A stretch of DNA of 64,000 nucleotides from Euptelea pleiosperma (Eukaryota > Streptophyta > Magnoliopsida > Ranunculales > Eupteleaceae), in NCBI GenBank assembly GCA_035048495.1, contig CM068553.1, positions 2,301,259-2,365,258 on the forward strand, written 5' to 3'. Below are positions 32,426 to 58,090 of the stretch, piece by piece. Positions within the stretch are counted from its first letter, which is position 1. Each line of letters begins with the position of its first letter. Position numbers and translations under genes: made by a program. Under the pieces are notes generated by a model. The model did no database searches, was not told where the DNA came from, and saw only the letters and a list, made by a program, of their open reading frames with translations.

Positions 32426-32596
32426 TTTGGCGCAGTTGGCTAGCTAGCAGGACCATGCCTCAGAAAGCGGAGGTCCTGAGTTCGAATACCCCCTTGATCC
32501 CAGTACACTTGCTGCGTGTAGACGGGGTGACATTCGATGCCCTGTGGGACTAGTCGGGTGCTAAGAGACCCCGGATACCCATGGTATCAAAAAAAT
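32426..32596 (+). mobile_element. tRNA-derived SINE (family 2)
   Basis: TTGGCGCAGTTGGCTAGC carries an A-box-like stretch and CTGAGTTCGAATACCCCC a B box. The body includes GGACTAGTCGGGTGCTAAG and ends GGTATC plus an A-rich tail. A truncated inverted copy of the same family lies at 37525-37622. It resembles plant Au-like SINEs in layout; family identity is inferred. Confidence 0.75.
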
Positions 32597-33044
32597 AAAA
32601 TAAAGAAGATAAGGGTGGAATATTGGCTATGTTTTCTTTAGGCTCCTCCATTCGTGGTTATTACTCACAATAAGCAAAGAGAAAAAGAGAGAGGATCTCC
32701 AGAATTTCGGAGCAAAGGCTTCTATGATTTTGATGGTCCACCTGTTTCGACAGACTCCTTTGAGTGGTGGGTGTGTTCTGTGGGCCCATTGAATTATTGG
32801 GTTAAACTAGTTTCACTTGCTTATCACGCGAAGAAGATTTGATTGGTAGATTCTTCAAAACAAGAGCATCTCTATATATCTTGCTGTCACTTCTGGAGAC
32901 CAATCTGAAAACGTGATTTTTCAATAAAGATTCTCTAGCCTTCTGCGTTGCCATGGTCGTGTCCTTCATGGTTAGACCGGATTCAATTTAGTGTTCGATC
33001 TTCTCGACCGTTAACAATTATAGAGAAGGGAACATAATCCATGG
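32597..33044. other. Intergenic, no gene seen
   Basis: No conserved frame; no clear repeat borders. Confidence 0.4.
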
Positions 33045-33320
33045 TTTAAAAACAACCGTTATAACAGTTATGCACCAACCCCGTCACGTTATTTCCCATT
33101 TACCGTTGGTAGTTTAAAAAAAAATGTTTAATTTGTTTACAGTCATTGAATTTTTTTTTTTGAATAAAGAATAAAATAATACAAATATTTTATTAATACT
33201 GACTTTTATTTGACTGAGATGTGACTGATGTGACCTGTTATAACGGCCGTTATAATGCTCACAACTGTAACGTTATGGGACCCTTATACCCTTATAATGG
33301 ACCATTTAAAACCTCTAGAT
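33045..33320. repeat. GTTATAACGG-family repeat
   Basis: Begins GGTTTAAAAACAACCGTTATAACAG and ends with ATAACGGCCGTTATAATG and ATGGACCATTTAAAACC. The inverted GTTATAACGG/CCGTTATAAC motifs at both sides are shared with 37626-37970, 40055-40178 and 61092-61438. Transposon class unknown. Confidence 0.55.
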
Positions 33321-33339
33321 AATAATAGGGTCGCGATTT

Positions 33340-33692
33340 TCAAATGCAAAAGCGCATTTTTGTTACTCACCACTGCCATCTGGGACCACTGACCACATGG
33401 ATGTTTAGCCCACCCCTTAGTAGACATTCATACCAAAAATCAGCTTACTTGATGATTTGTAGCCATTGGTTTTAGAACTCAAATCAATGGTTGAATTCAA
33501 CGGCTATAAGCACGCCTTAAAAAGTACTAAAATCTAATGGTTAGAGATTACCGATTCAGAGTGATTTTTGATGTATATATTCACCAAGGGGTGGGATAAC
33601 CATCCATGCTATCACCGGCTCAGATGACGGCGGCGAGTAACAAAAATTGTACTTCAGCATTTGAAAAAGTTTCAGACATACCTTGTTACATC
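33340..33692. repeat. MITE with GTTACTCACC inner arms and TGTAACAAGG-type end
   Basis: Left: TTTTTGTTACTCACCACTGCCATCTGG. Right: the inverse (CAGATGACGGCGGCGAGTAACAAAAA) followed by ATACCTTGTTACATC. Similar elements lie at 34608-34894 and 34929-35291. Confidence 0.6.
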
Positions 33693-33892
33693 TTTTTTTT
33701 AATAATCTATGCTTGCAGTCTCTATCACAGTCTAATCTTATTAGTCAATCTCATAAACGTAAGCTTTTGAGCTATCAATGCTAAAAAAAATAAGATTAAA
33801 GCATTTTGATAATTAAAGGGTGGCCTTAGAACGATCCAAACATGCACTTACAAACCCATTTTCTAGTGAAGTTGACCTTCCAACCATATTAA

Positions 33893-34386
33893 GGGCCTAT
33901 TTGGTAATGCACCACGGCGGGAAAATAAAATATTTAGCCGCGCTAATATTCGTCCTGGGTGCGTTTGGCAGCCACTCGCCCTCGGCGAATATTTAGCCGG
34001 GCCCACATATTTGCCCTCCGTGGCGGAAAAACATTTGATCATCTCCCACCCCTGTGTAAATATTTTCACGCCAATTATGCCTTGGTGAGAAAATTTTATT
34101 TTTTCGCTGGAAAATCACTATTTTCAATAAAAATTAATTTTTTAATATATAAAAAAGATAAAAATGAATTTTTTTTATCCTTTGACGTAATATGTGGTTC
34201 CCGCACCTTACTTATTTTTGACTTACTTTAATATGTGTGACCCACTCAAATTGAAAGAAAACGAAGTAAGCTGAAGTGAGCTAGTTCATACACGTACCAA
34301 ACATTGTTAAATATTGATATGAGCAAATATTTAGCCAAGATAATATTTGCCATCGGAATTCTTTTTCTCACGTACCAAACAGACCC
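33893..34386. mobile_element. Tourist-like (PIF/Harbinger) MITE, 494 bp
   Basis: Ends GGGCCTATTTGGTA and, inverted, GGGTCTGTTTGGTA. A 3-bp TAA precedes it (33890-33892) and TAG follows (34387-34389), a one-mismatch form of the TWA target duplication typical of Tourist MITEs. It holds repeated AAATATTTAGCC motifs. A 5'-truncated relative lies at 40179-40528. Confidence 0.7.
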
Positions 34387-34607
34387 TAGAGTTACTTAAC
34401 CATTGCTCTTATAGGATTTTTTTTTAATGAGTGATTGAGATTTGGTGGTCATGTGCATTCACAAAAGGAAGCCAACCACTCCTCTAATAGCTTTTACTGC
34501 AACCACCGTGTTTTAAAACTCGAAAATGGGACTCGACTTGGAAGCCCATTGGACCGATATATGTACAAAATAATTTATATAAACTCATTTATAGAAACGA
34601 GGAAAAA

Positions 34608-34894
34608 GATGTAACAAGGCGCACACACCTAAAACTTTTTTGGATTTTTGTTAATCAACGCTGCAAATCACCCTGGTTGATAATCTTTAGCCATTAGATT
34701 TTAGTATTTTTTAAGGTGTGATTATAGCCGTTCGAGTCAACATTCTTTTATAGTACTAAAACCAACGGAAATCATCTAACAAGCTGATTTTTAGTATGAC
34801 TGTCTACCAAGGGGTGGGCTAAACATCCATGCAGCCAGTGGGCCCAGATGGCAGTGGTGAGTAAACAAAAGTTTCATGTATACCTTGTTATATC
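34608..34894. repeat. MITE with TGTAACAAGG termini
   Basis: GATGTAACAAGG at the left and CCTTGTTATATC at the right, with a GTTACTCACC-related right inner arm. The left inner arm is worn. No target-site duplication was found. Confidence 0.55.
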
Positions 34895-34928
34895 ACGACC
34901 CTATAAACAAATACCATTTGAAGGAAAA

Positions 34929-35291
34929 GATGTAACAAGGTATATACCTCACGCTTTTTGGTGTGAGGAAGCATGATTTTTGTTACTCACCGCTGCCATC
35001 TGGCCCACTGACTACATGGATGTTTAGGTCACCCATTGGTGGATATATACACCAAAAATTAGCTTTTAGTGCATTTTAAAACGTGATTTTAGCCACGGGA
35101 TTCAACCAATTTTTTTTTAGTACTAAAATTAACGCCTAAAATTCATCAAACAAGCTGATTTTTCGGTATGAATGTCTATTAATGGGTGGGCTAAACATGA
35201 GGTCAATGAGCCAGATAGCAGTGGTAAGTAACAAAAATCATGCTTTCTCGATCACACAAAAAAGCGCGAGCGAGGTATCCCTTGTTACATC
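34929..35291. repeat. MITE with TGTAACAAGG termini, better preserved copy
   Basis: GATGTAACAAGGTATATACC pairs with GGTATCCCTTGTTACATC. Inner arms TTTTTGTTACTCACCGCTGC and its inverse are both present. The right flank CACTACCCTA resembles that of 34608-34894 (CACGACCCTA), so the true ends may lie slightly further out. Confidence 0.6.
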
Positions 35292-36214
35292 ACTACCCTA
35301 AAAACTAGAGAAAAAAACCATACTTTTAAAATTCAGGTGTTGAGTGAACTCGGTCATGTTCCTAGTCAACTCATTAAGAAACATATCAGTCACTAGCTCG
35401 AGTTTACATAAAATCCTACCAAGCCAAGTCAACTTGACCGAGTTTAAAACTATGATTGCAACGTCATAAACTTTTTTTTTTGAATAGGTAAGCCTGCTTT
35501 TTAAAGAGATCAGTAACTAGGTGAAGGCGGGTTTTGTAAGACAAGGGTTCAGTATCTATTTTTAGCATGCGGGACCAGTAGGACTCTTGCTATAAATAGA
35601 CTCTGGCTGAAACGGATGGAGCCATACGTTTAGAGAGGCCCATACGTTGAACCGTTGTCAGAGTATGGAGCTTTAAGAGCTTTAGACACTGGATTGTATG
35701 AGAATCCAAAGCTTTTTGTTTTTTTGCAGTATGAGAATCTAAGCTGTGGATCATTCACTACTCCATGAACACAAACATGGGTGGTTGTTGATGCATAAGC
35801 TAATAGTCCTCACGGTGCGTACGTTAGCATTATAGGTTAAAATGCAAGGTTTTAAATGAGCTGTTAATGTTACCGTTATTACTGTTATAACCCCCGTGAT
35901 AATGGGATGGGTCCTACATCCATACGGTCAGTAGTCTCTAAGAGTTGCCCCATATGTCGGTCCGTGAGCAAACAGCAAAGAGTGGACTCAAAAGCTCAGT
36001 GGAAAAATAAATTTCATTTTAATTTTGTATGAAATGAGCAAACTATATATGTTCGTCGTTTAGCGGTTTGTTGTTCTGAACTTCTGATCACAAAGGTACG
36101 TGGAAACCGTTGCATCATTGTCACTGCCTCACAGGAAGACAAAACGCCATAATTTAATACGGACAAATTCACTTAATTTAGCTGGCATCGACACGTGGTA
36201 ATTTATAGTCCTTA
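35292..36214. other. Intergenic, no gene seen
   Basis: Contains a partial SINE family 1 tail (about 35472-35550) and a short GTTATAAC-type fragment (about 35860-35910). Confidence 0.4.
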
Positions 36215-36435
36215 GGGCCCTGTCATCGAAGGAGATGACAGGGCAGCAGCTGGCACGTGGATATTGTACGGGCAGACCACCTCGGCCTCACCACCCACGT
36301 ACACAGGTGAGTGTTTTTGGCAAAAAGCACTTGAGACTCACCTGGGTACGTGTGTGGTGAAGCCGAGGTGGTAAGTCCGTACAAATCCACGTGCCGAGAT
36401 CTGCTGCCCTGTCATCTCCTTCGATGACAGGACCC
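36215..36435. repeat. Long inverted repeat, 221 bp, with hairpins inside each end
   Basis: The left arm GGGCCCTGTCATCGAAGGAG pairs with the right end CTCCTTCGATGACAGGACCC. The pairing continues through GGCACGTGGAT, the GTACGG region and CCACCTCGGCCTCACC to CAGGTGAGT. Each end also contains its own TGTCATC...GATGACA palindrome (36221-36240 and 36410-36429). CACGTG occurs in both arms. No clean target-site duplication was seen. Confidence 0.75.
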
Positions 36436-36805
36436 GGTCATCAAAGTTTTATCCCTCTTAAGGTTGTCGCGTCGAATCTTTGTCACCTTGTTAATAATAT
36501 TTTTCTTTGTTGGGCAAATGTCATGTGAAGACAGGGAGTCAGATTTGTCATTTGAAATTCCTTAAAAAGTGTATAAAAAGAAACTCAAAAATAAATAAAA
36601 AATAATTAGAAAAATTTTAAATTATTTAGCCTAGTCCAAATAATTCTCGAAATATACGCGAATAATTTGGTGATTTCTGGACGTTGGAGTCCCTAGTTAG
36701 TAAATTCTCGAATTATACAATTGTTTGGTTCGATTTCTGAACTAACCGTACAGATTATTTAAAAAACGAACCAAACAATGTCATATTCAGGGTTTGGAAA
36801 GAATG

Positions 36806-37210
36806 GAGTAAAACTTGTGTCACAAGATGTTGCGACGGAAGCCGGTCACAGCACTCAATACGAGCCACGTGGCAAACGATCAGAGGTTGCTGACCGTATG
36901 GATGTTTGGCCAGTCCCTCGGTGGACCTACAAACCAAAAATCAGCTTGATTAGTGATTTACAACCTTTGGATTTTTGCACCCAAATAACGCTCAATACTG
37001 CCCAAATTCCAACCGTTAAAATCAACCCGTGAAAATAACTTCAATGGAATCGGTTAGAAATCACTAATCAAGCTGAGTTTTTGTGTATCGTTCCACCGAG
37101 GACCGGCCAAAAATCCATACAGTCATCATCCTCTAATAGTATGCCACGTGGCTAGTATTAAATGCTGTGACCAGCTTCCGTCACAACATTTTGTGACACA
37201 AGTTTTACTC
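36806..37210. mobile_element. MULE-type MITE, 405 bp, CACGTGG core with different termini
   Basis: Ends GAGTAAAACTTGTGTCACAA and its inverse. Flanks GAAAGAATG (36797-36805) and GAAAAAATG (37211-37219) match at 8 of 9. The inner part is the CACGTGG family core (GAGCCACGTGGCAAAC, GACCGTATGGATGTTTGGCC, AAAAATCAGCTTGATTAGTG), yet the ends are not the GGGTCGGGCTC type of 41305-41664. Confidence 0.7.
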
Positions 37211-37524
37211 GAAAAAATGCATCCATTTTTTAACACGGTCGAAAATTTCGAATTATTTCTGGATTATTCAATTTTGAACATGAAAAATCATTTTATATAA
37301 CAAAAAAATTGTCAATATTTTATTTGTTTTATTTTAATTTTTATATCATTTTGGCCGAATTTTTTCAAATTGTACTTGAACATTTCGTGTGTACCGTATT
37401 TTTGCCACACTTTGAATTGCTAACTAGTGGGGTTCCAAGGTATATCATGAAAATAACTCAAATCCAATGGTTAGAAATCATTAATCCCAGAACTGAGATA
37501 CTCGATTCCGTTTTCTCTAGAGTA

Positions 37525-37622
37525 TTTTTTTTTTTTGAAACTGTGGGTATGGGGGCCTCTTAGAACACCCGACTAGTCCCCTAGGGTACGATAGTCACCC
37601 CTTCCACACGTGCCGGAGTGTA
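37525..37622 (-). mobile_element. SINE family 2, 5'-truncated copy
   Basis: The poly(T) at 37525-37536 marks the tail. The reverse complement contains GGGGTGAC, GGACTAGTCGGGTG and CTAAGAGG in the same order as 32490-32580. Confidence 0.7.
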
Positions 37623-37625
37623 CTA

Positions 37626-37970
37626 TGGAGCATGTTTTAAAAAAGGCCATTATAATGAAAATAACGGCCGCTATAATGGATTCGGATCTCCCCTGTTATG
37701 TTATGACCAGTTAAAACTCTTTATAAATAACGACTGTTATTTTTGTTATAATGGATGTTATTTTCCGTTAACAAAAACAACGAGGACATTTTGTGGGGAA
37801 AAAATGGCCTTTATTTTCCATTTTTCAAAATTTGAATTTTGAATTTTGAATTCCAGTGCCATTTTTCCATTATTTTCCATTTTTGCCATTGAGCATTACA
37901 ATTACGGAAAAAATGGTAACGCCCCCAGTCCGTTATACCGTTACAACAGCCCCTTTTAAACCTTGCTATG
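37626..37970. repeat. GTTATAACGG-family repeat, full-length-like copy
   Basis: The left end (GTTTTAAAAAAGGCCATTATAA) and right end (TTACAACAGCCCCTTTTAAAC) are inverted. Inside are ATTTTGAATTTTGAATT and TTTCCATTATTTTCCATTTT runs, as in 61092-61438. Confidence 0.6.
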
Positions 37971-38397
37971 GAGTATCAGTTCCACAGGTACATATTGACA
38001 CCCCTACACATACTCCACTTCTCCGAATCCACAACTTCCCGAAAAGGACCTCCCGTTGTAATTAATTAATATAATAGCCTTAAGTTGCCTTTTATAAGAT
38101 ACGGGGGGTAGAATGTCCAGTCTCCGTTTGACTTTTAACCGTAGCTTTACCTAACAAAACCGTGGCCCGTGGGTTGTTGGTAGCTGGAGTCTAAGGTACC
38201 CTTTCCAAAGATTTTCCAACTCCTAGCAAAAAAATAAAAACAAAAAAAAAAAGACAGATTTTCCAACAGTTCCAAATTAAGAAGCCAAGTTCAGAGCTGT
38301 TACTTTCCTCAAAGGACTTGTCGTCTAACCGAGATAAGACACGTATCATTATCAAAAAAATAAAAAAAAGAATAAGATAGAAAACCCTTTATTTTTT
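37971..38397. other. Intergenic, no gene seen
   Basis: A-rich tracts near 38230 and 38350; no conserved frame. Confidence 0.4.
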
Positions 38398-38768
38398 GGG
38401 TCAGGATCAGGGGACACAAATTTTGACACAAAATTTCACACAAAAAAATTGGCCGGGACCAATGTATAAATTAAAAGTTGTGGAATGGAATGATCTTTGG
38501 TAAGGATGTTCTCTATGTTGATATGATCACCCTCGCAAAAATTCAAATCATTCTGATATTCGTAGCCTGGTTTACAAGTTTCAGAATTATGGACCGTTCA
38601 CTTGAAACTCATATTTGATGGGTTAGAAATTTCAGAATGGGCTGATTGTTTTCGTAGGGTGATCTATACAGTGAAGAGATCATCCTCACCAAAAATCAGC
38701 AATTTATTTATCTTCCACGTGGGTACACCAAAATTAGTGTGAAATTTTGTGTCCCATGATCCTGACCC
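38398..38768. mobile_element. MULE-type MITE, 371 bp, GGGTCAGGATC ends
   Basis: GGGTCAGGATCAGGGGACAC at the left pairs with GTGTCCCATGATCCTGACCC at the right. The interior (AAAATTCAAATCATTCTGAT, GGGTTAGAAATTTCAGAATG) is shared with 9617-9966 and 30518-30864. Possible worn duplication TTATTTTTT/GTATTTTAT (7 of 9). Confidence 0.6.
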
Positions 38769-38821
38769 GTATTTTATATCTTTACTGAACTAACCTTGGC
38801 TTAATTTGTGAACCAGCCGTT

Positions 38822-39211
38822 CTATGATACAGATTTCTGTATCAAGAAGAAATCCCTCAAAATGCCTCGTAGCATACTCATTCCGGCCTGTTGATCCACG
38901 ATGTTTGTACCACACCTCTGTATCATACCTCGATGGACCTACATAGCAAAAATAAGCCTGATTGGTGATTTCTAGCCATTAGATTCGAACACTTTTTAGC
39001 AACGGGCCTATGGATGGGTTCCAAGTCCATGATGAAAACAATGCTCCAGTCACACGGTCAGAAATCACCAACCAGGCAAACTTTGGGTGTATAGAGTTCC
39101 ACAAAAAGAGGTGGACCAAACATTCATGGGTCATCGGACTCGAAAAAGTATGCCAAGGAAATTTAGAAGGGTTTACGTATCAAACTTTTGATATAGAATT
39201 CTGTATCATAG
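38822..39211. mobile_element. Inverted-repeat MITE with CTATGATACAG ends, 390 bp
   Basis: CTATGATACAGATTTCTGTA at the left and TAGAATTCTGTATCATAG at the right. The interior carries GTGATTTCTAGCCATTAG and a relative of AAATCAGCCTGATT, linking it to the other MITEs here. No duplication of the target was seen. Confidence 0.6.
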
Positions 39212-39235
39212 ACTTTTCCGTGTGAAATACTTTTT

Positions 39236-39600
39236 TATCACTTTGAAAAGTACTAATTTCTCTCATTTTTTACAAAAATCACATATATAAAAATAGTGGA
39301 CGGAGCGTGCGTTTGCATGTAATCAGAATTTTTTTTATAAGGTAAAATAATATTTTAGTTTTAAAGTACTAGTGGGTGGCCTGTGCCCACAACACTCCCC
39401 GACAAAGCATTTGCCCAAATTGGGTGTGAGTAGTTGAGATCTACCATCCAATTGCCGATCAGATCTCATCCATATATATATATATATATATGAAGCCTAT
39501 AAGAAGGGGAGACAACAGAGCTGAAATAAAACTACGGGGAAGATCATCAGTCCACACAAAAGGAAATAAAAGAGTTTGAGTCTGACCGGCTACATTTGCA
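39236..39600. other. Intergenic, AT-rich; (AT)n microsatellite at 39472-39491
   Basis: No gene seen. The microsatellite has about ten AT units. Confidence 0.5.
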
Positions 39601-39867
39601 GCTCTGGTTACCATACAGGTAGGGATGTCAATTTGTACCCGTTTAACATGAACCAAAAACTATGGTTCAGGTTCTATATTTTGAGAACCGAACAGACAAG
39701 AATTGGAATCAAATCAATATTAACTGTTCCAATTCTAGGTAGTTATTATTGGAATTGAAATCGATATATAAACATAATGTTAAAATTGTCATATTATCAA
39801 GAATTCAAGATTGGTACTAATGTACTCGGAATCAAACAATCAGTTCCAAACCCGGGCCCATCGTTTT

Positions 39868-40022
39868 GAGAACTGGAACTAATAAGAACCAACAATTTTG
39901 ATTCCAGTTTTAAGTACCTTAGAAACCGACCTATTGACTTGGTCCATCAATCTGAGAACTGGAACTGATAAGAACCGACAATTTTGATTCCAGTTTTAAG
40001 TATATTAAAAACCGAACTATTA
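39868..40022. repeat. 86-bp tandem repeat, about 1.8 copies
   Basis: GAGAACTGGAACT starts at 39868 and again at 39954, each followed by CAATTTTGATTCCAGTTTTA. The units differ at several positions. Confidence 0.8.
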
Positions 40023-40054
40023 ACACCAATACAAGTCTAGGGTTTGGACCAAGG

Positions 40055-40528
40055 TTTAAAAATCGGCCGTTATAATGGATTCGGTCCTACCCCGTTACGT
40101 TACGCACCGTTAAAACACCCAGAAAATAACGGCTGTTATAACGAAAATAATGGCCATTATTTTCTGTTATAATGAAAATGACGAAACATTTGATCACCTC
40201 CCCCATGTGTAAATATTTTCACACCAATTATGCCTTGGTGAGAAAATTTTATTTTCTCGCCGGAAAATCACTATTTTCAATAAAAATTAGTTTTTTTTAT
40301 CTTTTGACATAATATGTGGTTCCCGCACTCGCCCAACCTATTTTTGACTTGCTTTGATATGTGGGACCCACTCAAATTGAAAGAAAATGAAGTAAGCTGA
40401 AGTGAGCTAACTCATACACGTACAAAACATTGTTAAATATTGATATGAGCAAATATTTAGCCAAGATAATATTCACCTGGCTAAATATTTGCCGTCGGAA
40501 CTCTTTTTCTCACTTACCAAACAGACCC
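40055..40528. repeat. Chimera: left part of a GTTATAACGG repeat joined to a truncated Tourist-like MITE
   Basis: 40055-40178 matches the left side of the GTTATAACGG family (ATCGGCCGTTATAATGGATT). From about 40179 the sequence matches 34030-34386 (ACATTTGATCACC, CTTGGTGAGAAAATTTTATT) and ends with the Tourist terminus TACCAAACAGACCC. Both elements are incomplete at the join. Confidence 0.65.
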
Positions 40529-40919
40529 AAAGTAAAATCGACAAAAAGGAAGTTTCATAATAAAAGTAGATAAGCTTACACACAAATAAAAGTGGATAAG
40601 AATATATTTAATGAGCTCATTAATCTAAATAATCTCTATTTACTTAGCAACATAGAAATAAGGTAATTTTTTCAAAGAGCATAGTGAGCTCATTACCTAG
40701 ATAAAATAAAAAGGTCTGTTACAGTTGGCCGCGTAAACTATTATACCCGTAATACTCTAAATTTGGAATACGTTGGCATATACATTTAACGGATATGATT
40801 TTAAGAGTTAAGACATCATCCATGACATCATCTTCGGTTGTCAACTACCCACCTACCTCAGTTTTTTCGCAATAATATACAAATTGTCAAAAATGTTGAC
40901 GGTAGAGTTTGATGACAGG
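40529..40919. other. Intergenic, no gene seen
   Basis: AT-rich with no conserved frame. Confidence 0.4.
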
Positions 40920-41060
40920 GCCCTCCGATGTGAGTTTAGAGGACTCTGACCGTATAGAATTTTGGCCAATCCCTTGGTGGACTCACAAACCAAAAATCAG
41001 CCCGATTAGTGATTTCTAGGCGTTGGATTGGAATTATTTTCATGGGAATTTGAGAATTAT
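40920..41060. repeat. MULE-type MITE (CACGTGG family) half element
   Basis: GGACTCTGACCGTATAG, TTTGGCCAATCCCTTGGTGG and AAAAATCAGCCCGATTAGTG follow in family order. Only one half is present. Confidence 0.6.
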
Positions 41061-41304
41061 TGACATCAGGGCCCATGTGGAACTAAAGTTAAGAAGCTAT
41101 TAATTATATGACAAGGGGGCAAGAGATGAAGTTTAACAGAACATGTGAAACACGAACTTGACTTTATCAGCTAACGAGAAAAAAAATATATAAAAAAGGA
41201 AAAAAACAGAATTTTCTTGGTATTTTATTCTTAAAAAGCTAAAGGACTTTTTGGCCATTTAGTAAAATGAGTGGGGTCGTGAAGGACATTGTGCATTTTT
41301 AAAT

Positions 41305-41664
41305 GGGTCAGGCTCCGGTGACAGGACACAATATGAGACACGTGGCACACTCTTAGAGGACTCGGACTGTATGGATGTTTGGCCAATCTCTAAGTGGACC
41401 TACAAACCAAAAATCAGCCTGATTAGTGATTTATAGGCGTTGGATTGGACTTATTTGCATGGGTTGATCTCAACTGTGGGTATTTGAGGTAGAAAGATCC
41501 AACGCCTATAAATCACTAATCAGGCTGATTTTTGTTTTATAGGTCCACATAAGGATTTGACAAACATCCATATGGTCATAATCCTCTAAGAGTGTTCCAC
41601 GTGGCTCATATTGTGTCCTGTAACCGGAGCCTGTCATTTTAGGGCGGTAACTGGAGCCCGACCC
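41305..41664. mobile_element. MULE-type MITE, 360 bp, complete, upstream of GLT1
   Basis: Both halves are present: GGGTCAGGCTCC at the left and GGAGCCCGACCC at the right, with inner arms GACACGTGGCACACTCTTAG and GAGTGTTCCACGTGGCTC. TTTTTAAAT flanks it perfectly (41296-41304 and 41665-41673). Long terminal inverted repeats with a 9-bp duplication fit Mutator-like elements. CACGTG motifs lie at 41339-41344 and 41598-41603. It is the best reference copy of this family in the window. Confidence 0.8.
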
Positions 41665-41999
41665 TTTTTAAATTTTAACCTGTGATTAGGTTTTTAACCC
41701 GGACGAGCCGCAGAGGCTCGGACCGAGCCTGCAGGCGGTAAGAGAGGTCCAGATGCCTTGCGGATAGCGGGACCCACCATGAGCGGCTGTCGCGTGCCGC
41801 ATAGGGCAGAATCCACGTGGCATTGACAGAGAAGCCCCAGCTGTCACATCATTAGTAAAGAGCGTCATGGGACCCACAGGCCTTCGCGGTAAGTGAAGAA
41901 GAGTTTCAAGGCTTCAAGCCTCAAGGGCTTGGAGGGTGGTGGTAGATGGGGGGTGGCCGGTCCGACTCCAACTCTCCAACACTCCTACCTCTATAAATA
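41665..41999 (+). promoter_or_regulatory. GLT1: Proximal promoter of GLT1 with TATA box
   Basis: TATAAATA at 41992-41999 lies about 790 bp before the start codon. A pyrimidine-rich leader (TCTCTCTCTTTCTTGC near 42065) follows at a plausible distance. CCACGTGG at 41813-41820 is a G-box/ABRE-like motif outside the MITE. The region is GC-richer than the DNA around it. The promoter role is inferred from position. Confidence 0.65.
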
Positions 42000-42791
42000 A
42001 CACGCGAGCTTCTCGTCGGCGAGAGGAACGAAGAGCAGGTTGTCGGTCGAGTGAGGACTCTCGCAGTCTCTCTCTTTCTTGCAATCTCTCTGCGATTTGT
42101 CCTTTAGGTTTTTCTTAAGTTCTTCGATTGAGATTTATATATGCTTCGAAGAATCTGCGAGAGATAAAGGAGAAGTCTTGAACTCAATTCAGTTACTTCA
42201 GTTAAAGATACGTGCAGAATCGACTCCAAAAACTTTCTTCTTTTCTCCTGAATCTAGTTTCTGTGTTCTTCTAGCTTAAAATAGCAATCCGAGGAGAAAA
42301 AAAACGGTTATTTGGTGGAGGATCGGTGGTTAAAGTTTTCTGCTCTGACAATCGGTTCAGAATCTTCAGATCTGAATATAAACGCTCGTGTCTGCACCAG
42401 AGAAATCAGAGAAAGCGGTGAACACCGGTGTAGATTTGAGTTTTTGACGATCTATGCACTTTAGATGCAGAGATGTGCATCTCCAGGTGAAGTTGGAGGT
42501 TTTCTGCTTTCTACTGCGTGTGTTTGGGTTGCCAAGGTTGGGAAAGATTGGTTTAAGGTGAAAGTTCTAGCTTGTGAAGTCGCTTAGAGATCTCTCCCAG
42601 CTATTGCGGATTCACTCGTTTATCTTCGTTTCGATTGGAATATCTCATCTATATTGCTAAAACGAGCACATATAGAGATAACTGCGAAGAACAGAAAAGT
42701 CGATTAATAAAACATAAAAAAAAACCACTCCTTTTTCTACCAATAAAAGAACGCCTCTTTTATAATCCTTAAAGGAGCTTCCTCTAAAAAA
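42000..42791 (+). promoter_or_regulatory. GLT1: Long 5' leader of GLT1 with two short upstream ORFs
   Basis: If unspliced, the leader is about 760 nt. It contains an upstream ORF of 8 codons (42141-42167) and one of 35 codons (42454-42561) before the GLT1 start at 42792. A leader intron is possible and would remove one or both; I could not fix splice sites here. Confidence 0.5.

Positions 42792-58090
<15,299 letters not shown>

Noticed and set aside
41665..41900. Short frames in the GC-rich GLT1 promoter
   Set aside because: They are chance frames; position and the TATA box mark this as promoter.
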